A stretch of 64,000 bases of DNA, from NCBI GenBank assembly GCA_028023455.1, contig JAQFVV010000350.1, forward strand, positions 124,001 to 188,000. Direction: 5' to 3'. Both the position numbers and the translations under genes were made by a program. Under the pieces are notes generated by a model. The model was not told the DNA's origin. It made no database searches and worked only from the letters and a program-made list of their open reading frames with translations. The DNA is from Epiperipatus broadwayi. Lineage: Eukaryota > Onychophora > Udeonychophora > Euonychophora > Peripatidae. This document shows, piece by piece, positions 1-11,600 of this stretch (position 1 is the stretch's first letter; every line of letters starts with the position of its first letter).

Positions 1-985
1 CAGGATATTGTCATATTTTAAAGAATATTTATAAAAATGCAACAGCAACAATTAGATTACATAATGATACTGGAAAAATCAACATTGAGAAGACAAGGTG
101 ACTCCATATCTCCAAAACTCTTTACAGCAGTGCTGCAAGAAGTATTTTGTGGATTAAAATGGGAAACTAAAGGAGTGAAAGGAAATGGAGAGTATTTAAG
201 TCATTTAGATTTTGCAGATGATGTAGTTGTTTTTGCAAATAATGCTTCAGAGCTGCAGGAAATGTTGCAGGAGTTAGCAGATGAAAGTAGAAAGGTAGGA
301 CTAAAGATAAATGTTAAAAAGACTAAAGTAATGTTTAATCGATTTGCTCAAAATATGAAAATAAAGATTGATTATGAAGAATTAGAAGAAGTTAACAGTT
401 ACAAATACCTTGGTCAGATTATTAATACAGATGGAAACATAATGGAGGGAATTAATCATAGAATTAAACTTGGTTGGAGTGCTTTTGGTAGAAATAACTT
501 GATACTAAAAGGAAATATGCCTATGTGTTTGAAAAGGATGGTTTTTAACAAATGTGTTTTACCAGTTTTTACTTATGGATCTGAGACTTGGACACTTAAT
601 AGAAGAGCAATACGGAGACTTCAGACCACTCAAAGGAGTATGGAGAGATGTATGTTGGGAGTAACAAGAAGAGATCGAAAACGCAATGTATGGGTAAGAC
701 AACAAACAGGTGTTACTGACCTTATTGAAAAAATTTAAAAAATTGAAATGGAGTTGGGCTGGACATATTGCTAGAAGAGATGATAATAGATTGACAATTG
801 AAATTTTAAACTGGATTCCAAAAGATTGTAAACGACCCAGAAAGAGACCACATGTGAGATGGATGGATGAAATAAGAAAATGTGCAGGGGTGTTGTGGAG
901 AAGAGAAGCTAAAGATCAGAGAAGATGGATTAAACTTGGAGAGACCTTCATCCTGCAGTGGATTGATAATGGTTGATGATGATGA
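1..985 (+). mobile_element. RTE-like LINE copy A, 3' half, defective
   Basis: Reverse transcriptase and C-terminal part of an endonuclease/reverse transcriptase LINE of the kind often annotated 'craniofacial development protein 2-like'; I place it tentatively in the RTE clade. Frame 37-738 contains RQGDS, the catalytic FADD box at 211-222, and the thumb/connection region through YGSETW. A second frame to 976 carries the C-terminal WSWAGHIARRDDNR block and ends IDNG. Against copy C (34492-35800) an 8-base deletion near base 93 puts the first ~17 residues of the open frame out of register, and an extra T near 735-738 breaks the C-terminus. The element ends in GGTTGATGATGATG at about 985, the same end as the other copies. 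The 5' half lies outside the window or is missing. Inactive as it stands. Confidence 0.85.
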
Positions 986-1440
986 TTAAAAAAATATTTA
1001 AAAACATTTCAAAGATTTTACCACAGCAATGAACCAACACATTGCATTAATGCTTAAAAAACATGATTGTTAAATATATTTATTTACTATAAGACAGACT
1101 ATTGTTCAACATATTGTAGAATTACCATAAATACTAGCGCCAATATTTTTAAATAGATTATTAACAGTATTATTTTTTTAATAAAAATTAGGATATTTAA
1201 TTAAAAATGATTAAAAAATCTAAATATTTTTATTTACATATAAATTTTATTAATTATTGCAGTAATATTTCAGCAGTCTGTTCAATTTAGTGCAATAATA
1301 GAATATAATATATATATTAATTGTCACAAGGCTAATTAAAAAGTATCCTCATTTTTAAAATATATTTACAATCGGAATGTTTTTCTAAAAGTGGAATGAT
1401 TTGAAAATGTAAACATTTTCTTTCATATAAATTTTATTAA
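986..1440. other. AT-rich spacer, no gene seen
   Basis: No coding frame, tRNA or repeat that I recognise; A/T runs and short poly-A tracts only. Confidence 0.6.
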
Positions 1441-1444
1441 TTAT

Positions 1445-3645
1445 CAAAGTGATATGGCACTCCTCTAGATGAAGCATCTTGAGCTCTGCATTATCTGCGC
1501 ACCTGCATGAGACAGTCTTGGATTAGTTCATTAGGGATCAAGGTCTACATGAATGATATCAATATTGAGAATGAGAAGTACCTTTCACTTTTTAAAAACA
1601 TCTGGAAAATTAAAAGCCACAAAGGTTGACATAAGTCTGCATGAAGAAGCTAGATCTGTAAACTGAAAATCACAAGATACCTTACATGAAACAAAGGAAA
1701 GTGGAAAAATAAATAGATGCTCTAGTGTAGGAGATCACTCTAACTCCCATAGAGGGTTTAGAATGGTTTACCATTGTAATCATAATGAAACCAAATGGGA
1801 AGCTCTGAATCTTTGGCAATTACTACAGAACTATAAATAAGAGCTTAAACAAAAGTTTCTTGAGTACCAAATATACATGAAGTGTTGGTATTGATCAAAA
1901 AAAATGACATACTTAATGAAACAATCTAAATACCACCTTCATTAAATCAAAAATGACATACTTAATGAAACAATCTAAATACCACCTTTCATTAAATCTC
2001 AGTAACTAAAAAGACTGCAGAACTACTAATGAACATGACTGACATGCTTATATAATTATTACCATCTTCCCTTCAAAATCAGCACTGCCCCAAATATTTT
2101 TCAGACAAAAGTAGATGCACTACTTTGAAAAATAGGTTGATTCTACAATATATTGGTAATGGTCAACCAGAGCTATTACTAAGAGATAGAGTTAAAAAAC
2201 TATGTTAAATCTGGACAAGTGCATATGGAAAGCCAAATGCAATTACAAATGCTTCGTACCCAAGTAATGTAAAAAAAATTCAAGCATTCCTACACCTAAG
2301 ATAAAGACTCATTGTTTAACTTCTGTATAACCTTTAAAAAATCAATATGTTTCAAAGGACCCACCATAATAATCTGGATGTCGCAATTGTGACATGCATC
2401 TGAATACGGAATAAGGGTATTTGAATGTCATTTCATAAAATTAGGTGAGAAACCAATACTTTTCACATTTCAGACTAGCTGGACAAAGAAACATTAATTA
2501 TTGGGTGTGGAGTCACTATCAATATGTATATAGCAGAGTATTCTAGATCACTATGCATAACAAACCACTATTGTGGATGCAAACAAGAAAAACCTGAATC
2601 ACCTCAATCCCAGAATGATACTGCCTGGATTACAGTTATGAACCAGTTTATAAAAATAGCAGTACCATATAAAATGCAGATCTTCTATATAGATGTCCAG
2701 TTCAGGCAGAAACTCTTTGAATAAATCAATGAACTAAACTCAAAAACAGTCAACAAAGGACAATATTAGATTGGAATAAAGTTTATCCAGTATATGAGCT
2801 CCTGCTAAAATATAATGGTAAGATCTAGCCTGCAAGATGTTTTTAGAATCTGCATAAGAGTTTGTGGAAAATAAAAAAAACCATTGTTGGCAAACCAAGT
2901 CTATCCTAATGGATGACGGCATTGGTACATGTGTCATTCACAAAAGGGCTTTAAATGTAATACACCAAGATCATCTAGGCAAAATTAGTTAAAAGGCTCT
3001 AGCTTGTAGCTATGAGTGGTAGCAGAATCAACTATTACGTGGAAAACTATTAAAAACATCAAATTCATAGCAAATCTATCTAAGAAATATGTATCCACTC
3101 AAAAGCTATGGCAATGGGTACATATTGAACATATCAGATCTTGAAAAAAACTTATTCTAATACTGATAGATGCTTATTTTCACTAACTGTCTACAGAGTA
3201 ATGCATAATGCAGCTGCTAAAGAAAGTGCATGAAACTTTCAAAATATATTCACCTTCCATGGAACCTCCAAAATACTAGCATCAGTCAATGGAGCAGTAT
3301 TCATGTCCAAAAGATTTGAAGTCCACATGAGGGAAATGGGGTAGAACGAACATTTGAGAACCATTCTGTCATAATGAATCTAAGGTATTCACTAAGAAAG
3401 TAGTCAAATGAAGAAAGTGGCTATAAGATAAACATAGATATCTGGGCATAGCATTCCATAAATAGCATACCAACAGCTACTATGGGGAAGTCTCCATTGA
3501 AATTACTATTGAGAAGAAAAATCAGTCAAATTAATGCTGCTAGTGAGCAAAAATCAACCCAAAGTAAGTGCTTTATTAAAAGTTTGAAATCAAAGACAAT
3601 GTTTGAGTCCAAAAGAAGCTGAAGAAAGTAACCAGCATCTGAAAC
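1445..3645 (+). pseudogene. Decayed Ty3/gypsy-type pol (RT and integrase)
   Basis: No long frame survives, but short translated blocks in the right order match a gypsy pol of the K02A2.6/Mag kind. The RT start EWFTIVIIMKPNGKL is at about 1760-1805. The RT block LPFKISTAPNIFQ is at about 2068-2106. An integrase core like 'WVHIEHI..ILILIDAYF' follows at about 3113-3182. ASVNGAVFMSKRFE at about 3283-3320 shows the usual DNG catalytic context changed to VNG. The late-integrase motif TATMGKSPLKLLLRRK lies at about 3473-3520. Many stops and frameshifts separate them. Protease, RNase H and the LTRs were not found. A 49-base direct duplication (1901-1998) lies in the RT part. It is an old, dead copy. 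Gypsy-type assignment is firm, the sub-lineage is a guess. Confidence 0.7.
1901..1998. repeat. 49-bp tandem duplication inside the gypsy relic
   Basis: Two adjacent copies, differing by one or two bases, that contain GACATACTTAATGAAACAAT; period 49. A local duplication after the element died, since 49 is not a multiple of 3. Confidence 0.9.
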
Positions 3646-4256
3646 AGATTTTCTAAAAAAAAAAAAAGTGTTAGGATAAACATTGGGCATAGATTTTTGG
3701 GGGGAAATGCAGACCTCCAGTCATAAAGGTTATTTCAAAGGAATTCTAAAAATGGAATATTTACTGCTTTTATTAAGAATATTCATCTTAGGATAGATGA
3801 CTTTTGAGGACTACACTTAGCTAATATGTTGATATCAAAAGTTAAGTTCAAATTAGAAAAAGTCAAAAGATAGCCTTTCATTTTTAAGAATACATAAAAT
3901 ATTTTATCTTCACTAAGCTGATTATCTTTGTCCAAATCTAAATAAATGGACAAATATCATTAAAGTCTCACATCAATTTTTATAGCATTGTTCAAAAGAT
4001 GATCAAAATATTTTTTATAAGAATGTCATCCATGAATTTAGTAACATATCATTTACTTAAATGACTTAGACTTTAATCATCCTATAGATAGATACAATAT
4101 CCCAAGATTTTAATAAATCTTTTATTCATCTCATAGACAACTTTTTTTTCAATAATTTATAGTTAAGCAGATTCTATCAAATTAAGTACTTTTTTGATAT
4201 TTATATATTTTCTTCTCATTGCTAAACAAAAACTACATTAGGACTGCAGTTAGATT
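3646..4256. other. AT-rich spacer, no gene seen
   Basis: May include the worn 3' end of the gypsy relic, but no domain or LTR is visible. Confidence 0.5.
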
Positions 4257-4258
4257 TA

Positions 4259-4553
4259 TTTGACATTATAGATAAATAAATAATACTTCTGTATATAATA
4301 TAAAATAACAATTCGTGTTAATTGTTAATACAGAGTTTAATATAAATAAATAAAAACAAATAATATTTCCAAGCGCTTTCAACTCTTACGACTCCTTATC
4401 AAGGCAGTGTAAAAAATTCTATTTTCTCCTAGGTGATGAATCTAACATTTCATGAAATATTATTTCATGAAATATTTGTATTTATTTATATTAAACTCTG
4501 TATTAACAATTGATACGAATTGTTATTTTATATTATTTTTGACATTATAGATA
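4259..4553. mobile_element. Foldback (MITE-like) element with 16-bp direct repeats
   Basis: Inverted arms at about 4295-4370 and 4471-4535 (both containing the A/T word for AAACTCTGTATTAACAATT on one strand) would form a ~65-70 bp stem. The unit is flanked by the identical 16-mer TTTGACATTATAGATA at 4259-4274 and 4538-4553, read as a target-site duplication. The loop holds an AAGCGCTTTC...CTTATCAAGG stretch of the type found in tails of Penelope-like and other repeats. Non-coding. The long target duplication argues against a classical TA- or TTAA-targeting transposon; the mechanism is unknown. Confidence 0.75.
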
Positions 4554-5190
4554 TTTTAAAAGTTTTCAGGATTATAAGTATGTATCACTATCACAATTCT
4601 ATAAGATTTAAAGCCAAATACACCACAGATCTATATTATGTATCTAAAAACTTAGATTGAAAGCATATTTACTCCCTGGGATATGCTACAATAAATTAGA
4701 TTACTATCTAATCGTAACATCTCGTCACATTTTTTTAGTATTATCTATTATTTCTTTATATCTTGTTGCATTGCTATTTTTTTGTTAATATTTTTTTAAT
4801 CTAAATAATTACTTGGATTTACTGTACATCTTTACATCATTGGTTATTTTTTTTATATTATCCACCTATATTCCACAAAATAATCCAATATATTATTATT
4901 CACTATTTAAAACCAAAATTGCAATTTCCTCCAATTCTCTTTAAAATGATTAATATCATAGGCTACTTATAAATAAAAAAAACAATCATATCTTATTTAT
5001 ACTGTTCTTTTGTTCTAAACTTTATTTTATATATTTTACATATCAGAAAAAATATTGTAAATATATATTCAAAATTATTTTTACTTGAGCAGTAGTCTCT
5101 CAAGACAGTTGAAAAAAGCAGTGATCAGAAACAAAGTTTCTATAATGATTATTTGCCTGAAGGTTTATGATGATGGTATATTATTAGATG
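4554..5190. other. AT-rich spacer, no gene seen
   Basis: Nothing recognisable apart from A/T-rich sequence. Confidence 0.6.
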
Positions 5191-5195
5191 TGATA

Positions 5196-5425
5196 TGCTG
5201 GACTATTTTCATCAACTATGAGTGAATGTTGAATGTATAGAAAATTTTAAACTTTTCAAATACAAACAACTTGTTAGTAATTACATAGCATTTCAAGTAG
5301 TATTATTCTTCTTTTTTTTTCAGGTGACATTTCACATAGAAGTTGAACTCACATCTTTAGATTCTTGAATATAGAATTTAAGGCAAATGCTCTAACCAAC
5401 AGAGAATGCTCAGTTGGTTATAGGA
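5196..5425 (-). repeat. tRNA-derived SINE-like copy 1
   Basis: On the minus strand this shows a tRNA-like head (TTGGTTAGAGCATTTGCCTTAAA, an A-box relative, then GAGTTCAACTTC as a worn B box), followed by the GAAGAAGAATAATAC...GAAATG body and a 3' part ending near ATGAAAATAGTCCA. The same order occurs at 8521-8775, 9285-9570 and 21190-21470, so it is one repeat family. This copy lacks most of the upstream module seen in the other three. Confidence 0.65.
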
Positions 5426-5559
5426 GGGTGGAATTTATATATTTGATTAATCATTTGAGCAATAGTGAGCCAGGGAGAAATAAACTATTAACATTTGACA
5501 GCTAAATTAAATATTCAAACTTTAATATCATATTAGTGATACTTAAATAAGAGTGAAAT

Positions 5560-7010
5560 CACTACTTAGTACAAAGATTGATGTACTCTTTCAAGGTAGT
5601 TGAAAAAGGGCTGGCCAACATACTCTGCAAAAATAAATTTATTTTTGGTACTGGTTTAGAGTGCATGCTACCATTTTGATTCCAAGGAAGCACCAAAGCC
5701 AGTATTGACAGCCAAATGCTAAATAAAGTGAGTTGCCATTGGTAGTACTGCAATTATTTTGACCATTAGTTTAAAGAATTGCAATTTCCATCAAAAATTA
5801 AAAAACATGCAATTTTTATAGAACTGTGATCAATCAAAAAAAAAATATCAAATACCTCTAGAATTCAAAATATAAAACGTAATTAGAAAATGATTGGGTT
5901 GGAAATAAAAAAGCAAAAATCATGTGACTAAATGATCAAATTACTACTGCAATCAAATAAACATGCACATTTTTAGGACTATGCCCAATCAAAAAATACT
6001 CCTAGAAAATCAAAATATTAAAATTTAGACAATGACTAGATTGGAAAAAATTAGAATATGTCCGGGTTGAAAATAAAAAGCAAAAATCAGATGACCAAAA
6101 GATCAAATTACTGCCACAATCAAACAATTTTTTTAGAACTATACTCCATCAAAATAAAATATATTGATAATTAGAAAATAAGCAGGTGGGAGGACAGTAG
6201 TTCATCACATGACTACAATTTCACCAAACTAAATAACATTAAGGTATTTTTAAAATATACTTGAATTAACATATAAAGTAGCTGAAAGAAAAATTGCATA
6301 AACTAACACAAGAAAAAATGTGCATAAGCTAAAATAATTATTATATTTAACCAAAAAAAAAAAAAATTCACATAAAAATATTTAAATTTATTGTGTATAA
6401 ACTAGCACATTTTACTATTAAAATATGGCATTAACCACATGTTGAATAACGTTAAGAATGGGAGCCAAAAGAAAAATTGCATAAGCAAAAACAAGAAATG
6501 TGCTTCAGTAAAAAATAATCTAATACTATAATTAATTTTTAAAAAAACAATAAATCCACATTATCAAAGTAAAGTTGATTATTGAGCAACAAATGGACCG
6601 TTTTTAATCTGTAGTAAAAAGTTCCAATTTATTTTGGTTCAAAGGAATTTGTTTTAAAATACAAAACACATGGGCTGGAGTTAACGTAAAAATGGTAGTT
6701 GAAAGAAAAATTGCATAAGCTAAAACAAAAAATTTGTTTAAGCTAAAATAATCTAATATTATATTTAATAAAAAAAACACATCCACATAAAAAGATTCCA
6801 AATTACTGTATGTAAACTAACTTATTTTGCTATTAAACTATGGTGGTAACCATGTGTCAATAAATGTAAGAATATTAGCTGAAAGAAAAATAGCATAAAC
6901 TAACGCAAGAAATGTCCTTGAGTTAAAAGATTATAATATAATTAAACAGAAGAAAAAAAACAAATCACATAAAAGAGTTTTAATTTATTGTGCAACTTTA
7001 AAATAGGGTA
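5560..7010 (+). repeat. Compound repeat R1, copy 1
   Basis: About 1.45 kb non-coding repeat built of two kinds of internal sub-repeat. The first half (5770-6200) repeats a block with AATCAAAAAA, GAAAATAAAAAGCAAAAATC and GATCAAATTACTGC. The second half (6260-7010) repeats a ~200-base block with GCTGAAAGAAAAATTGCATA, AAGAAATGTGC and ATAATCTAATATTATA four times. The whole order 5590-6740 reappears inverted at 14640-15775. No transposase or RT frame is visible. It could be the interior of a non-autonomous transposon or Helitron-like unit; I cannot assign a class. Confidence 0.8.
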
Positions 7011-7490
7011 GTAATTAATAGAGTAACCCATGAAAGTATAAAATTTACTTATGGCTGTTTTGTTCAAAAATATTTTCTCAAATGATATTTCTTGTATGAT
7101 GTGCATCAATAGATAGATATGTTATCTATAATTCTCACATATTAAAATTAAAACATGGATATTTTGTTAAAAAAAAATTTTCAAAAACAATAATTTAGGA
7201 AATATTTGACCAAAAAACTTACACATTACTATTATTGAAACGTAACTTGTGAATAAAAAAATTAAATAATCAAAAACATTTACAAATATATATATACCTG
7301 AAAACTTGCAAAGTCATTTCCCATCCTCAAACTTTGGAAAATAATAAAAAATAAGGAGGCAACAGGAAATTTCCAGGGATTCATCTTCGACGTTAATGAC
7401 ATGGCCAAACTTTTAAAGAGGTAATAAAAAAATCAAGTAGAGAGAAAAAGTAACACCATTCACTTATTGAACTGCCTAGTCACCCATGCA
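7011..7490. other. AT-rich spacer, no gene seen
   Basis: No coding or repeat signal recognised. Confidence 0.6.
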
Positions 7491-7494
7491 TTTG

Positions 7495-8520
7495 TACACC
7501 AATTATTAGCTGTTTATCAATCTAATATCTTTTACTTGTCTTTCTATTTATCTATCGATCAATCTATTATTTACCTATCTCTTTATTGTTTATGCAGATA
7601 CCCATCTATTACCAGTCTCTCCATCTGCTTATTTATTTGCTGTCTCTCTATCTGTTTTCCTGTTTATCTAACTCATTTATTTTATGGTTTTCTACATGAC
7701 TAATTATTTATACACCCAGCCATCCATTTAACTATCTAGCTGACCCATCTATCCACTATCTATATCTTTTAACCTATTCATCCTTCTATCTATATATCTG
7801 AGTTTCTATCTATTCATTTTTTATGCATCCAGCCATATGTCTAATTATTATCCAATCACCCATTCAATACATATTTAAATGTTTACCTATCTATCTACTA
7901 ATGCCTATCTATTTATATCTTTATATTTATCTATCTGTTTTTACCTATCTATCTACCTGGTTTGTTATTGTCAGTTTATTTATGCATCCAGCCATTCCTT
8001 TAATCATCTCGCCAAAAACTTATTTGTCTCTCTACCTATCTATCTACTACATGTTTCTGTTTATCTATCTATTTTTCTATCTACCTATATATCTTTATCT
8101 GGTTGGTGGTGTGTTATTTATTTATGCATGCAGCCATCCATTTAACTATTTAGCCAACTACTTATTCATTATCTATTTATCTGTCTTCCTATCTCCTACA
8201 TGCCTATATCTGTCTATCTATCATTCTATCTGGTTTTTATCTATTTTGATTATGCATCTAAACATCAATTTAAATATCTAGCTGCCAACTATTTACCTAT
8301 CTACATGCATATCTATCCACTTGCATATCTATCAATTTATCTAGTAATCTGTTTATTTGTCTATGACTATCAATCTTTGTATCTATACATATCTATTTTT
8401 ATATCAATCTATCTATTTACTTTATTTGTTTATCTATCAATTTACCCATCCATGCATTCATCTATATATTTATTCATTCTCCATTTATCTATTTTCCTTT
8501 TATATATTGTATTTATATAT
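7495..8520. repeat. Imperfect CTAT/TATC tetranucleotide array
   Basis: About 1 kb of degenerate TCTATCTATTTATC units with interspersed ATGCATCCAGCCATYCAT longer-period blocks at about 100-170 base spacing. All apparent long frames here (for example 7823-8281) are runs of Ile-Tyr-Leu-Ser caused by the tetranucleotide and are not genes. Confidence 0.9.
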
Positions 8521-9570
8521 TGGACTATTTCCATCATCTAATATTAAGTATTGAATATCTTTAGAAAAATTAAACTTTATCTACATTTTTCAATTACATT
8601 CAACTTTTACAGGCTAGTAAATTTGCACAATGTTTTGAGAGGTATTATTCTTCTCTCTTCTTCAGGTTTTGCTGGCCAATGGCAGTACTATCATGGGAAT
8701 CAAACCTGGATTCTTATACTTTTGAATATTGAATTTTAAGATAATGCTCCAACCAATTGAGCCATCTTGACAAAGGATAGCAGTCAATAGGAATTTCATA
8801 TACTTATCTATGAGTTATGGGGTTATTTATTATTGTCATGTGAGCAGCTTCTTTGAATTTTCTTCTCTGTATCCTTATCTCTATCCAATATTTTTATATT
8901 ATCTCAATTGAACATATGTTCATTGGTGCATACATGGTCTGCTAACTTAGACACATGTTTTTTTCTCTTCTAATCATCAGTCTGTGCTCTTGCAATCATT
9001 TTTCAATGGAGTGACTGGTCTCATGAATATATGGCAGAATATATTGATGAGACTAATCACTTCAGTGAAAAGTGATTGCAAGAGCATAAACTGATGATTA
9101 GAAGAAGAAAAACAAATGTGTTTAAATGTGCAGAGAAGAAAATTCAAAAAAGCTGCTCTGATGACAATAGTGAATAACCCATAAATCAATCTAATGTGAC
9201 TACACATAATGTATGGAAACTACTAATCAACTTTGTTCTTATGAAAAATTGGAAAACTCAGGAGGAAACTGACTGTTGCTTTTGGCAGAATGACTCAGTT
9301 GATTAGAGCATTATTTTAAAAATTCAATATTCAAGAATCTAGAGTCTAGCTTTGATTCGTTGCTGGTCAGACCAGCAACACCTGAAGAAGAGAGGAGCTC
9401 AAAACATGTGCATTTTCTAACCTGTGTGCTATTACTAATAGTTGAATCTAATTGGAAAATTTTTAAATGTTTAATATTTTTAAAGACTTACAATATTTAA
9501 TATTAGATGATGGAAATAATACAATTTATAAATATACCTAAAATACCATCACCACAAACCTTTAGGAAAC
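8521..9570. repeat. ~1.05-kb palindrome of two tRNA-like repeat modules
   Basis: The left arm (8521-~9028) and right arm (~9040-9570) are inverted copies centred near 9034. Inner parts read TCTAATCATCAGT...CTTGCAATCA on the left and its complement on the right. Outer parts carry the SINE-like module: on the minus strand A-box TGGCTCAATTGGTTGGAGC and B-box GGTTTGATTCC (8690-8765), and on the plus strand GACTCAGTTGATTAGAGC and CTTTGATTCG (9292-9360). Each arm thus comprises an ~240-base upstream module and an ~270-base tRNA-derived module. TATC arrays lie on both sides. The frame 8977-9207 is a by-product of the palindrome. Confidence 0.8.
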
Positions 9571-9589
9571 TGACTTACTACTAATCCAC

Positions 9590-9840
9590 TCATTCACCAA
9601 TCACTCTGTCTATCTAACCATCCACATAACTACCTATTGCTTTAGACATTCCATCAATTTTCCATCTATCTACTTCTATACCTTTTATCTATTCACCCAT
9701 TACTTTATCCAAGCATCCATTCACCTAACTATCTATTTCTTTATTTAACTGACTTATTTATCTGACAATTAATCTCCAGTCATTTAACTATTTTTATCAA
9801 TAATTTCATCTGTTATCTACCTTTGCTTATATATATTGGA
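9590..9840. repeat. Imperfect CTAT-rich array
   Basis: Continuation of the tetranucleotide-type sequence on the right side of the palindrome (ATCTATCTAC, CATCCATTCACC). Confidence 0.7.
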
Positions 9841-10285
9841 CGATTTAAAAATAGAATTAATATACTTTTTTTTAAAAAAGGGAGACAGTTAATTTAATAG
9901 ATAAAAATAGAAATATATATATACTGTATTTTTAAATAAAATCAAAAGGCAGGATAAAGTATATTAGAATAGAATTTTTAATATTTAAAGGAACACTTAT
10001 CTGCTCCCTGTTAACAGAGTAAAGAAAAAGAATTTCAATGGATTATTTATTTTAAAAAAACAATATATTATAAAAATTTGACTATGTAAAAGTAACTATA
10101 AAGTCTGTTAAGTAAAAAATTTCGTTGTATAAACAATAATTGAAACTAGATATTAAGAGATCTAATTAAATATCCCTAATTCGTGAAAATTATCTTATCA
10201 GAAGGAATTTTGTTTTATTAGAAATTAGTATTTCCAACTGATTAGAAGAAAAGATTAAAATAATTACAAGAATTTGAAAAACTAA
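9841..10285. other. AT-rich spacer, no gene seen
   Basis: A/T runs only. Confidence 0.6.
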
Positions 10286-10690
10286 TTAATAACCTGTGTG
10301 GTCACAATCAATGGCAAACATATAAAAGCCACAAATTTCCTATTATTTTATTCTTCTGACAAGTTTTGCTGTGAGAAGTCTACAGAGTTTTTCTGAATTT
10401 TCTGCTAAAAGTCGGTCATTTATTTTGCTGTTAAGTCAATGGCACTCTTTTAAGCATACTACTGCTGGTTTGCTGTACAAACTTTTTCGTTCATCAATCA
10501 GGAAAGTATATCAATATTCATGGACATCTTATCATGCACTGCTAAGCCACAGAGGGGTGTTCATTCAGGTTTTATGCCTGGTTTTTTTAACATCTAATGG
10601 CTGACATGTAATAAAGACCTTTGTCTACCATTGTGGAAATCCGTGTATAAATCTAGATGTTACTGCAAAAAAAGACCCAAGATATGTGCC
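10286..10690 (+). other. Possible solo LTR or promoter-plus-polyA unit
   Basis: A good TATA box (TATAAAAG) at 10321-10328 is followed 280 bases later by AATAAA (10609-10614) and a T/G-rich stretch, in a patch of clearly higher G+C than its surroundings. This spacing and order resemble U3-R-U5 of a retrotransposon LTR. A 77-codon frame (10371-10604) lies between the signals but resembles nothing I know. No matching second LTR and no TG..CA ends with target duplication were found. Confidence 0.3.
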
Positions 10691-11600
10691 AACCATGACT
10701 AGAGGAGCAAGCAGCTTCCAAAATAAGCTAAGAATGCTGCTAATGAACTTTATTGCTTTTGATGAGAAGAGAGGTGATCACTCCAAAATGCTACAATAAA
10801 GTCCTAGGTAAAAAAAAAAAATCAAATTCACTGTCTTGACAAAGTTATTTTTTAAAACTTCTAAACCATATCAAAGGGAGCCATAATTAATTTACTTCAC
10901 TTTTATTTAATTATTATATTAATCTTTTACTTTGTTTTTCTGTGTGTGTTAATTAAATATATGCACTATGAATATACTTACTCTAATAGTCTGATTTAAG
11001 TCAGTTTCATACTCTTTGTGATAGCCAGGTAAAATCAAATGCCAGAATTGTTTTAAGACTTTTCTTTTGAGGATATTCTAATCAATCTTGACTAGATGGC
11101 ACCCACGAATCACTCCAATACAAATAAAAATATCCACAGAAAAGGTATTTGCTTCATATAGCTGTAGAATGAGTACTACAGTCTGGAAAGGTGATCACAG
11201 GTCATAAATTTTATACCATCCTGGTCTGAATATTGGTATGGCTGATATGTAAAAATATTAACCATATTAACTCCTCTGTCTGAAATAACAAAATCTGCTA
11301 AGTATAAAAAATAATTATTATTAATTTAAAAATGATAATTTAAATGTAAGGCATGCTATTAAAATTAGCATGTTTTTGTTATAAATGGCATCGAATATGG
11401 GTGTCTGAAATTTTCAGTATAAATATCACTTAAACATGAATGCCTGAAATTTTTATTGTAAATGTCTAATATAAGAGCCTGAATTTCCATTAAATATTAC
11501 TTCAATTCTTTTGTATTAAATTTAAAGATTTGAGCAAGTAATTAGTTTTAATTATGTCATAAAGTGACAGCTGTCAGACAAAAATAATTATAATAAAATA
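10691..11600. other. No gene recognised
   Basis: Mixed sequence, some of it less AT-rich (11090-11240), without a frame or motif that I can assign. Confidence 0.5.

Noticed and set aside
2524-2724. 66-codon frame as a small gene
   Set aside because: Sits inside the decayed gypsy pol in the region expected for RNase H/linker; no start context.
7823-8554. Several overlapping long hydrophobic frames (Ile/Tyr/Leu/Ser)
   Set aside because: They are translations of the TATC tetranucleotide array in all three frames; no domain, no codon bias, no splice context.
8977-9207. 76-codon minus-strand frame
   Set aside because: Lies across the arm and centre of the palindrome; copies of the module at 20940 do not preserve it.
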